Position numbers and translations under genes: made by a program
The notes under the pieces: generated by a model
What the model saw: only the letters and a program-made list of their open reading frames with translations
Told to the model about the DNA's origin: nothing
Database searches by the model: none
Part shown: one piece after another, positions 24,865-31,517 of the stretch
Numbering within the stretch: position 1 is the stretch's first letter
Layout of the letters: every line of letters begins with the position of its first letter
Source of the DNA: Clostridiales bacterium
GTDB lineage: Bacteria; Bacillota; Clostridia; Saccharofermentanales; Saccharofermentanaceae
NCBI GenBank assembly: GCA_017428545.1
Contig: JAFRQR010000012.1
Span: 1-63,150 of the forward strand
Length of the DNA: 63,150 nt
Direction of reading: 5' to 3'

Positions 24865-25587
24865 CTAACTCACCCCCCCCCTCATGTTGTAATTGTGTAT
24901 GGTTTTTTTGAATTCCGCTCGGTGAGATTGCGCAATTCTTAACCTCTGCTCATCACCAATCATTACACTGTCTGATTTCCAAGATACAACATATTTCATA
25001 TTAATGATGTATGATTTTGAAATACAGGCAAATTGAAAAGGAAGTTTTTCAACTATATCTGCCAATTTTCCATAGTAAGAATTCTCTTCTCCATTGCGCT
25101 TATGGATAATCACAAGTTTATTTCGGCTGGAGAAATACAGTATTTCCCCATATGGTATGCTGTTTTCCTCCTTGTTGTACGAGTATCTGAATTCCTTGTT
25201 TTGTATTTCTTCCAAATTCAATATCTTACTTATCGTTGTAAAGAGACTCGTCTTTTGTATCGGCTTCACCAAAAAATCATATGGATGAATCTGAAACAAT
25301 TCCATTGCATAATTCGTTTTATGAGAAATAAATACTATGCTCATAGCATGATCTTCCAGTTCATCACGTATATACTTGCCCACGGAAACTCCGTTTTCGG
25401 ATGGTAATTCTATATCCAAAAACAAAATATCCGGGCGATACTTCTCCATATCACGCCGCAATGTTTCTGCATTATTCCAAACCTGAATATCGCAACTCTC
25501 GCTTCGACTTTTGAAGAAATCATCTATCAGATTCTCCAACTCTGTACAGGTAGTCATCTCATCATCACAAATGCCAATTCGATGCAT
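24865..25587 (-). CDS. agrA: AgrA-type LytTR response regulator
   Basis: 240 residues. Receiver domain with D8, D9, phospho-acceptor D58 (ILFLDIEL) and K108, followed by a LytTR DNA-binding domain (about 140-235). ATG 25587 follows GAGGAGG and lies 7 bases after the agrB stop. It probably binds the 21-bp-phased direct repeats upstream of agrB and agrD. The last codons contain a run of nine G, which also serves as the agrC ribosome site. Confidence 0.9.
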   Translation of the reverse strand: MHRIGICDDEMTTCTELENLIDDFFKSRSESCDIQVWNNAETLRRDMEKYRPDILFLDIELPSENGVSVGKYIRDELEDHAMSIVFISHKTNYAMELFQIHPYDFLVKPIQKTSLFTTISKILNLEEIQNKEFRYSYNKEENSIPYGEILYFSSRNKLVIIHKRNGEENSYYGKLADIVEKLPFQFACISKSYIINMKYVVSWKSDSVMIGDEQRLRIAQSHRAEFKKTIHNYNMRGGVS

Positions 25588-25594
25588 ATTCCAT

Positions 25595-26155
25595 TTACCT
25601 CCTCTCGAAAAGCATTTCTTGGAAACGTCCAATAGAAACTAGGCTCCCTGTTACAACCACTGATAATACTATGATTATATACCATCCTGATTGATTTAAG
25701 CTCCACAAGACCAAAAAGACAATAGTTTCAATCAACCATATCATTCTAGTCCTATTACCAAAAACTATCTTTTCATCCTCATCCAGAATACGATTTCTAT
25801 TTCCAACTGGAGCCCAGTATACAATTGGCATTGAAAAGATAATCAAAACGATTATGGCAATATAATACGAAATTACACAATACTTGATTATCAGCAACAT
25901 CCCAATTAAACATAAAACAGATACAATCGAGCATGCGTACTTGCTATTCAAATGAAATCCCCCCGCATTCTGTCTTAATGGGAATAAGCAAATCATCAAC
26001 AAGATAGATCTTATTGTCTCATTAAGAAGAAATCCAAGAAAAAGAATTAAAAAAGTCGCTACGATTATCGTTACAAGCCTTTCCACACCGAAATTCACTA
26101 TTTCTCGCTCTTCCTCATCAGCATCTTGATCTAGCAATTTTTCTGCAATTTTCAT
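25595..26155 (-). CDS. agrB: AgrB-type peptide-processing membrane protease
   Basis: 186 residues, several membrane segments. The catalytic pair is His68 and Cys75 in RQNAGGFHLNSKYAC, with the H-x6-C spacing of AgrB cysteine proteases. It processes the AgrD precursor at its C-terminal tail. GGAGAGGG precedes the ATG. It is the first gene of the agrB-agrA-agrC run; this gene order differs from the staphylococcal agrBDCA, with agrD placed last. Confidence 0.9.
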   Translation of the reverse strand: MKIAEKLLDQDADEEEREIVNFGVERLVTIIVATFLILFLGFLLNETIRSILLMICLFPLRQNAGGFHLNSKYACSIVSVLCLIGMLLIIKYCVISYYIAIIVLIIFSMPIVYWAPVGNRNRILDEDEKIVFGNRTRMIWLIETIVFLVLWSLNQSGWYIIIVLSVVVTGSLVSIGRFQEMLFERR

Positions 26156-26184
26156 AATACCCTCTCCTATCAGTTTTGAAGGAG

Positions 26185-26254
26185 ATTATTACACAGCACG
26201 CATTTCAGATTTGTTTCTCGGCGAAAACAGTAGTTAACTCGTCGAAAATAGTAG
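26185..26254 (-). promoter_or_regulatory. agrB promoter with two AgrA-type direct repeats
   Basis: On the plus strand CTCGGCGAAAACAGTAG (26217-26233) and CTCGTCGAAAATAGTAG (26238-26254) repeat with a 21-base period. They resemble the pair upstream of agrD (GAAAATAGTAG core) at the same phasing. A -10 TAATAAT lies at 26185-26191 on the minus strand. Positive autoregulation is inferred. Confidence 0.7.
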
Positions 26255-26279
26255 TGTTGCTGCGGCGCTAAGACTTGTC

Positions 26280-26299
26280 GGGTCAATATTGGGACAGTT
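26280..26299. repeat. 20-bp block shared upstream of both integrases (copy 2)
   Basis: GGGTCAATATTGGGACAGTT, identical to 11708-11727. It lies in the 210-base gap between the divergent agrB and integrase genes. Confidence 0.55.
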
Positions 26300-26366
26300 A
26301 CCAAGATATACTTTAGATAAGTAATATTGGGAACCACCTGTATTCCAAGGTTAAAGGAGGGATAGT

Positions 26367-27539
26367 ATGAATATAGAAAAAAGAGGGAATTCATATAGAA
26401 TCACAATTAGTTGTGGGTTTGAGGATGGCAAACGTGTCAAGCGTTATGCTACATTTTCCCCTCCAAAAGGACTCACTACCAAACAGGAGCAAAAGGCCGT
26501 ACTTGAATTCGCCGAGGAGTTTGAGCGGAAGGTCAAAGGGGGCTCAACCGTCCAATACAACAAGATGACCTTTCGGGCGTTCTGTAATAGTCTTTATGAC
26601 AAGAATCATCTCCAAACACTAAAACCGAGAACCATTAGTGAATATCGGATTATCATTGATAGCAGACTTCTTCCCTTCTTTGGAGATATGCAACTTCGAA
26701 GCATCACACCACTTGATGTCCGAAAATGGTTATCTAGTCTTGATCGCAAAGACGGTAGCGACAAGTCTCTTTCGAGAAATAGCGCTGGCGTGTGGTTCCG
26801 TACGTTATCTGCAATACTTGGCAAAGCTTATGAGTGGGAACTGATAGATGAGAATCCCTGTAAGAGAGTCAAAAGTCCTTCAAAGCCTCAATCTGAGGTT
26901 AAAGCACTGCAGATTGAAGATTTCAGGAAGATCGTTGAAATGCTTCCAGAGTACCATGACCACAGGGTAAGACTGTTTATACAACTGATGCTCAGCACCG
27001 GTATCCGTGAAGCGGAAGCCGCTGGATTAGAGTGGCGTGATGTTGATTTCAAGAACTTTTCACTATCTATCAACCGCACTTCGCAATACATTCCAGGTCA
27101 GGGCATGGTTGAAACCACGCCTAAAAGCAAAACTTCTGTAAGATCCATCCCAATCTCTGAGGATCTTGTAAGAGAACTCGAAAACTACAGAATCTGGCAA
27201 GAAGAACAGATCCAGAAGCTTGACGTCTTGTATGAAGGGGCAACTGGAGAGAAAACAAGACTCTTCACCACATTAACCGGGAAGCCGGTATATGACAGCA
27301 CGTTAAGAAGTTGGCTCAAAAAGTACCTGGCTTGGTGCGAGGTCACGCCAATCACCGTTCATGGATTGAGACACACTTTTGCAAGTATTCTGATCGCTGA
27401 TGGTGTGGATCCACGAACAACGGCTGCTATTCTCGGGCACAGTTCCCCTTCTCTTGTGATGAATGTTTACGCCAATCCACAAGACGAAGCCAAGCGTAAA
27501 GCAATCACGAAAATCAACCGTCATTTCAAGCGTGATTGA
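26367..27539 (+). CDS. int: Tyrosine integrase of element 2
   Basis: 390 residues. Same architecture as the element-1 integrase, with STGIREAEAAGLEW (catalytic Arg), HGLRHTFASILIADG, LGHSSPSLVMNVYA (His and Tyr). AAAGGAGGG precedes the start. It lies 147 bases before its att site. The two integrases are closely related in the catalytic domain and more different in the first 40 residues, which bind arm sites; this agrees with the different arm repeats at the element ends. Confidence 0.92.
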   Translation: MNIEKRGNSYRITISCGFEDGKRVKRYATFSPPKGLTTKQEQKAVLEFAEEFERKVKGGSTVQYNKMTFRAFCNSLYDKNHLQTLKPRTISEYRIIIDSRLLPFFGDMQLRSITPLDVRKWLSSLDRKDGSDKSLSRNSAGVWFRTLSAILGKAYEWELIDENPCKRVKSPSKPQSEVKALQIEDFRKIVEMLPEYHDHRVRLFIQLMLSTGIREAEAAGLEWRDVDFKNFSLSINRTSQYIPGQGMVETTPKSKTSVRSIPISEDLVRELENYRIWQEEQIQKLDVLYEGATGEKTRLFTTLTGKPVYDSTLRSWLKKYLAWCEVTPITVHGLRHTFASILIADGVDPRTTAAILGHSSPSLVMNVYANPQDEAKRKAITKINRHFKRD

Positions 27540-27550
27540 TTCAAAATCCC

Positions 27551-27569
27551 GGGGACAATTTGGGGACAG
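27551..27569. repeat. Arm-type repeat, right end of element 2
   Basis: GGGGACAATTTGGGGACAG, same as 13389-13407, 117 bases left of the att core. Confidence 0.6.
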
Positions 27570-27686
27570 CCGCGAGGAAAACCTATACTTCTTCAGGCGA
27601 CGATATGAAACGAAGCAGATTATCAAAGGTAGCTATTTCAGGCATCTGCGCCATTCTATGCCACAATTTAAAAAGCTAAAAATGCA

Positions 27687-27732
27687 ATTTGTAATCAGCA
27701 GGTCGCGAGTTCGAGTCTCGCAATCGGCTCCA
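27687..27732 (+). other. Attachment site: 3' part of tRNA-Thr(UGU), copy 2
   Basis: Exact 46-base copy of 13258-13303, from the anticodon loop to CCA. The 5' tRNA half is absent, so this is a remnant left by integration, not a working tRNA gene. It closes element 2 on the right. Confidence 0.85.
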
Positions 27733-27737
27733 GGAAG

Positions 27738-27780
27738 AAAACCCCGATACCACAAAGGTTTCGGGGTTTTGTTTTTGTTT
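27738..27780 (+). terminator. Terminator after att copy 2
   Basis: AAAACCCCGATACC, loop ACAAA, GGTTTCGGGGTTTT, then GTTTTTGTTTTG. A strong intrinsic terminator in the place expected for the tRNA transcript. Confidence 0.8.
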
Positions 27781-27837
27781 TGCCTGCTGATTTATCAAGA
27801 AAAAACATCTACGATAATCCACGCTTGTCGTTCGCAC

Positions 27838-27855
27838 GGTTAACATTTGGTTAAC
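27838..27855. repeat. Arm-like tandem repeat, left copy
   Basis: GGTTAACATTTGGTTAAC, 105 bases right of att copy 2. Its first 16 bases recur at 31318-31333. Confidence 0.5.
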
Positions 27856-27872
27856 GGTGAGGACAAAATGCC

Positions 27873-28433
27873 TCATTTTATTGGATTTAGCACCACCGCT
27901 TCTCGCGAACACTCCGCTTTGACTGATGAATCCCAGTGATCACAGAAGTCTTCAGTTGGTGAAAACTCTTTGCTTAGTTCATATCCTCGATGAACAATTA
28001 TCTCCTCAGAAAACCATACATCTTTCTCGAAAGCTATCTGGCGATCCCCGACGTCGATAATGATCCCACGGGTCAACCAAACATCATAGGTCTGTTCACC
28101 ATTTTCGAACATGCGCTGATTCTCTTGAATAAGAATTATCCCTTTCACAACTTCACCTACTGGTGTTTTTATGAATGACTTTCTGTCGATAATCGGCAGT
28201 TTTGTGTCAGACACACTCCAGACCGCAACATCTTCCTTCGTGCCATAATAATCGAGACATTCAGTAAAACTGTAGAGATAAGATGAATCATTTTCGGTCA
28301 CCATCTCTACCGCCTGTGAGCTAGTAGGGGTAAATCGGAATTCATCATGCATAATCGCAATAAGGTTTTTACCAATCATGGAACAAAGCAAGTTCACTTC
28401 AGACTGTTTTAAACGTATATCAATTGTTTTCAT
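27873..28433 (-). CDS. Putative immunity or partner protein
   Basis: 186 residues from ATG 28433; AAGGAG lies 11 bases upstream, inside the end of the preceding gene. Soluble, beta-rich, no signal peptide (TIDIRLKQSEVNLLCSMIGK, YDVWLTRGIIIDVGDRQIAFEKD). Family not recognised. Its position directly after a toxin-like gene and the tight coupling suggest an immunity protein, but this is only context. Confidence 0.5.
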   Translation of the reverse strand: MKTIDIRLKQSEVNLLCSMIGKNLIAIMHDEFRFTPTSSQAVEMVTENDSSYLYSFTECLDYYGTKEDVAVWSVSDTKLPIIDRKSFIKTPVGEVVKGIILIQENQRMFENGEQTYDVWLTRGIIIDVGDRQIAFEKDVWFSEEIIVHRGYELSKEFSPTEDFCDHWDSSVKAECSREAVVLNPIK

Positions 28434-28441
28434 AACTCGTG

Positions 28442-28831
28442 TCACTCCTTAACAAAATGTATCTTCTGAACTTTCAGACCGCCAGAGTCCGTACTTTTCT
28501 TGATATTTATATCAACAGCAGGTGTACCATCTGAACTGGATACCTCACGCCAAGTAACAACAGTGCCATCAGCCATCTTTGTAGTTGCACCTTTAATGTT
28601 ACCATTTTTGTCAACGATATCACTCTCAATTCCTCCGTTCGCAATGCGATCATAGAAGTCTTTTGCTGTCGTCGCCGGATCCGGCGATGAAATATGACGA
28701 ACACGATCATCTTTCGAATCAGCTTTTGATCCAAAATAGCCATTTCTCAATGGATAATCTTTCTTGAGATCAGGTAAGTTTTCACTCACAGAATGATGAT
28801 GACCAGTATCGCCTTTATACCCTAGGCCCAT
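28442..28831 (-). CDS. Polymorphic-toxin-like C-terminal domain protein
   Basis: 129 residues from ATG 28831, with GGAGGTGATACCA upstream. The C-terminal 70 residues (DFYDRIANGG, MADGTVVTWREVSSSDG, INIKKSTDSGGLKVQKIHF) match my memory of small toxin domains found at the ends of large secreted proteins. Here there is no export domain, so it may be an orphan toxin tip or a stand-alone effector. It overlaps the DUF4417 gene by 17 bases. Confidence 0.5.
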   Translation of the reverse strand: MGLGYKGDTGHHHSVSENLPDLKKDYPLRNGYFGSKADSKDDRVRHISSPDPATTAKDFYDRIANGGIESDIVDKNGNIKGATTKMADGTVVTWREVSSSDGTPAVDINIKKSTDSGGLKVQKIHFVKE

Positions 28832-29489
28832 TGGTATCACCTCCATTCTCTGGATGAGTTCGTTCATACTCACTTGCATATCGAACAAAGTGTGATCGAT
28901 GCATGTATTCCCCAAATACATCTTCTGGCATATAGCCATGTATCAGAACCGTCTTTGGCTCCAATTCATCTAGCATAACTGGGATTCCCGCTTTAAATAT
29001 CTTTCGTAGATTTTTATCACGAAGGCATCCATGCGTGCTAATGCATACAATGCCGTTCCTCGGAACTCCTAAGAAACAGAAATCATATGTTGACTCATCA
29101 CCCCATCGTATGTTCGGAATTACCGGAATTCCCTGCTTCTGCAGAAAGAAACCCACCGCTCGGTTCATATACGTATTCGTCTGCTGAAGGCAAGGAGATT
29201 GACCTATCAGAATTGAACAATCCGGAGTAATCACACCATCATATTGTTTCATGACATCTATGTACTTCGCTGTAGCAGTCAAAACAGAAGAGAAACAATT
29301 GTCGAACTGATAGAAGTGAATATACTGCCGTTTGTTCTCACAAGAACGAGCTTTACCAAACGGCAAAAGATCTCTTGGAATCTGCGCATTATTCAAGTTC
29401 ATCAGCATTGGGATGCCAGGTGCTCCGACAAAGGATGCACCCTCTGTTAAATAGGCTTGAAAGCCATCGTCTAGTATACTTTTTTTCAT
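28815..29489 (-). CDS. DUF4417 protein
   Basis: 224 residues. GAGGAGG precedes the ATG. The core is DGVITPDCSILIGQSPCLQQ, PVIPNIRWGDESTYDFCFLG, GIVCISTHGC and a C-terminal GYMPEDVFGEY, typical of DUF4417, a family frequent in phages and mobile DNA with unknown activity. No signal peptide. Translation probably couples to the toxin-like gene that starts inside its end. Confidence 0.7.
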   Translation of the reverse strand: MKKSILDDGFQAYLTEGASFVGAPGIPMLMNLNNAQIPRDLLPFGKARSCENKRQYIHFYQFDNCFSSVLTATAKYIDVMKQYDGVITPDCSILIGQSPCLQQTNTYMNRAVGFFLQKQGIPVIPNIRWGDESTYDFCFLGVPRNGIVCISTHGCLRDKNLRKIFKAGIPVMLDELEPKTVLIHGYMPEDVFGEYMHRSHFVRYASEYERTHPENGGDTNGPRV

Positions 29490-29611
29490 ACGTATACCTC
29501 CTCAAAAAAATGAATTTAATCCGAACATTTTCTGTCCGATTATTGAATTCACCTCTCGAATGTGGCATACTAAATAAACCTACTTTTTGTGATGCACACA
29601 TCCGAAAAGTG

Positions 29612-29648
29612 ACACTTTGTAAACGGTTGCCGCTGTTTACAAGGTGTT
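29612..29648. terminator. Hairpin between PIN and DUF4417 genes
   Basis: ACACTTTGTAAACGG and CTGTTTACAAGGTGT pair around TTGCCG. A T run follows on the plus strand and a weak one (CACTTTTC) on the minus strand, so it probably ends the XRE-PIN transcript or acts in both directions. Confidence 0.5.
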
Positions 29649-29655
29649 TTTTATT

Positions 29656-30177
29656 TCAATCCCCATAGGCATCATCCCCCTTTCTTTTTTCCATTTCCAG
29701 GCGCTTTTCTATCTCATCAACAGGAAGTCGTCTTTCAGGATGCTCTTTAAACCGCTCTAGGCAAGATATATATTCCATCCGACCTATGAGCTTCTTTTCA
29801 AAAACACTGTCCAACAGGCCTATCGTCCCTTGGACCTTCACAGACTCCTTCAACGCAGCTTGTCGAAGAGCATTATCACCCGTTACAAGCAGAATACCTC
29901 GTGACTTTGCAATGGACAGTGCTATAGAGTCATAAACTGAAATCTTTCTATACTTCGAACGAAGCTCTTCGGCAAGATAGAACTCTTCAGTATCAATATC
30001 AACTGCCTGTAACCCTTTTTCTTGCAATTCCGAAATCAAACCCGGCGGGTGGATAATCTCCTTACGAAGAGCTTCACCAAACATAATAAAGGTGCATGGA
30101 AGCTTGAAAGGAATATCCAAACATGAAACCATATAAAAATCGAACCATATATTGGTGTCACTACTGATATATTGCAA
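29656..30177 (-). CDS. PIN-domain-like nuclease, possible toxin
   Basis: 173 residues. SSDTNIWFDFY carries the first acidic residue of a PIN fold, VYDSIALSIAKSRGI the middle acidic region, and LLVTGDNALRQAA the third Asp. PIN proteins are RNases that often act as toxins. It starts at TTG 30177, right after the stop of the XRE-ImmA gene, so the two form a pair. The C-terminal 60 residues are highly charged. Confidence 0.65.
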   Translation of the reverse strand: MQYISSDTNIWFDFYMVSCLDIPFKLPCTFIMFGEALRKEIIHPPGLISELQEKGLQAVDIDTEEFYLAEELRSKYRKISVYDSIALSIAKSRGILLVTGDNALRQAALKESVKVQGTIGLLDSVFEKKLIGRMEYISCLERFKEHPERRLPVDEIEKRLEMEKRKGDDAYGD

Positions 30178-30178
30178 G

Positions 30179-31219
30179 TTACGTCACCGCCAATCCATAG
30201 AACTGCTCTATATCAGATACGTCAGTTCCAAGGAGCTCTGCTCCACGAGTCAAAGACAATCCCTCCTCATTGATAGCTCGATAAACTAACTGTTTGAGAA
30301 GAGAAGGGACTTCAGGATTCTTTATATGAGCAGGTTCATTCGTTTTATATCCTGCTTTATTGGCTTTGATATAGAAATCCTTTGCCAACGCAGACGTAAT
30401 AACACCAGCCAACGCTGCTCGTTTCACAAGAAGATATAACGAAATTCCGTATTCCTCACAAACAAACACAAAATCCTTTGTCACTCTAGTCCTACGAGAA
30501 CCCAACTCTCTTATAAGATCTTTCTTTGAGATTAAAAATGCACCCGAAATCGCTGTAGCCAGATCCTCCTCTTTTTCGTCGAAATCCGCGCTTTGTGAGA
30601 ACATAAGATGGACTAACTCATGAACTATCGTAGAGCGCTTACGTTCAGGCGTCATATTTGCGTTAATTACTATGTAAGGATACTTGTTTACCATTCCATT
30701 CATACCGCTGAACTTTCGACAGTCATAATTCAGTTCAAAGATAAGAAAACCACAATTCTCGAGAGCAGCATAAAGCTCTTTTATAGGTCCGATTGTAGGA
30801 AACCTGAGAACTTGTTTCAGATTTTGGGCATCAATCTCCGGGTCATTATTCCATTCAAGAATTTTCGTACAAGGCGGCTCGGGAAGCGGATTGCCACCCA
30901 GACATTCAACAGCGTCAAAGAAGCGGCTGAAGTATTCTTCAACCGACTCTCTTATATACTCCTGTTTCGATTCCGGAAGTGAGGCCTGTTTGCGAAATTC
31001 TCCGTGAACAAAAGAGAGAGATGTATTTCGTTCAGTCAGAAAGTCCGCGACAAAAACACCCAGAGCTTCCGCCAACTTCTTGATCATATCAATATCCGGC
31101 TTACGGTCACCATTTTCGTAATGCGTGATTGCCATAGCTGACACTCCACATTTATCAGCTAGCTCTTTTTTAGACATATTCTTTTGTAACCGATAATACT
31201 TAAGGTTCTTATTGAACAT
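30179..31219 (-). CDS. XRE regulator fused to ImmA/IrrE metallopeptidase
   Basis: 346 residues. An XRE helix-turn-helix at 4-60 (MSKKELADKCGVSAMAITHYENGDRKP) is followed by an ImmA/IrrE-type peptidase with HELVH at 200-204. Such proteins cleave repressors or act as antitoxins in two-gene systems. It is co-transcribed with the PIN gene (stop and start adjoin), consistent with an antitoxin-toxin pair. AAGGTGGTG precedes the start. Confidence 0.8.
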   Translation of the reverse strand: MFNKNLKYYRLQKNMSKKELADKCGVSAMAITHYENGDRKPDIDMIKKLAEALGVFVADFLTERNTSLSFVHGEFRKQASLPESKQEYIRESVEEYFSRFFDAVECLGGNPLPEPPCTKILEWNNDPEIDAQNLKQVLRFPTIGPIKELYAALENCGFLIFELNYDCRKFSGMNGMVNKYPYIVINANMTPERKRSTIVHELVHLMFSQSADFDEKEEDLATAISGAFLISKKDLIRELGSRRTRVTKDFVFVCEEYGISLYLLVKRAALAGVITSALAKDFYIKANKAGYKTNEPAHIKNPEVPSLLKQLVYRAINEEGLSLTRGAELLGTDVSDIEQFYGLAVT

Positions 31220-31317
31220 ATGTCAGCACCACCTTCCTGTGTTTATTTTACACAAAAATATTCAAAAAGTAAACACAAGCAAAGGAGAATCTGGACATTT
31301 CGTAGCATATCGTTTTT

Positions 31318-31373
31318 GGTTAACATTTGGTTAGCCCAAAATGGATTTTTGTCATTGTTGACACAAATCCATT
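31318..31373. repeat. Arm-like repeat and DUF4143-type hairpin copy
   Basis: GGTTAACATTTGGTTA (31318-31333) repeats 27838-27853. A hairpin of the same family as 10226-10267 follows at 31340-31373 (AATGGATTTTTGTCA, TTGT, TGACACAAATCCATT). About 30 more bases resemble 10268-10297 (TCTTGAA, AATACT, CCG). This gap (31220-31517) seems to hold the relic of a DUF4143 gene leader; no gene remains. Confidence 0.5.
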
Positions 31374-31446
31374 GCAGCTTCTTGAAAAATACTCCCGGCA
31401 GTGTGGATCGCGGTGGTTTTTATATAGTAGTTTTACTGAGGAATAT

Positions 31447-31476
31447 GGTTGACAAATGTCAACCTGATGTTATTAT
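31447..31476 (+). promoter_or_regulatory. Promoter with 18-bp palindromic operator
   Basis: TTGACA (31449-31454), 16 bases, TATTAT (31471-31476). The perfect palindrome GGTTGACAAATGTCAACC (31447-31464) covers the -35. It drives the lipoprotein gene at 31518 and implies a dimeric repressor not encoded next to it. Confidence 0.65.
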
Positions 31477-31517
31477 GAAATAGGGTGGCAATCTTAATAG
31501 CGTGAGGTATCAGTACC

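Larger units (their letters stand above)
13304..27732. mobile_element. Element 2: mobilisable element with Agr locus
   Basis: It is bounded by two exact 46-bp tRNA-Thr sites (13258-13303 and 27687-27732), with a matched pair of arm-like repeats (GGGGACAATTT tandem) just inside each end. It carries Xis, relaxase, MobC, a RepA remnant, an agr system, a lipoprotein operon and an integrase. With no conjugation machinery it would need a helper. The length, about 14.4 kb, and the gene order parallel element 1. Confidence 0.85.
27733..31333. mobile_element. Possible decayed third element
   Basis: It starts at att copy 2 and is flanked by GGTTAACATTTGGTTA at 27838-27853 and 31318-31333. These copies look like the tandem arm repeats of elements 1 and 2 but with another base pattern. 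No integrase and no right-hand tRNA copy is visible. Contents: toxin-like, immunity-like, DUF4417, PIN and XRE-ImmA genes, all on the minus strand. Confidence 0.4.
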
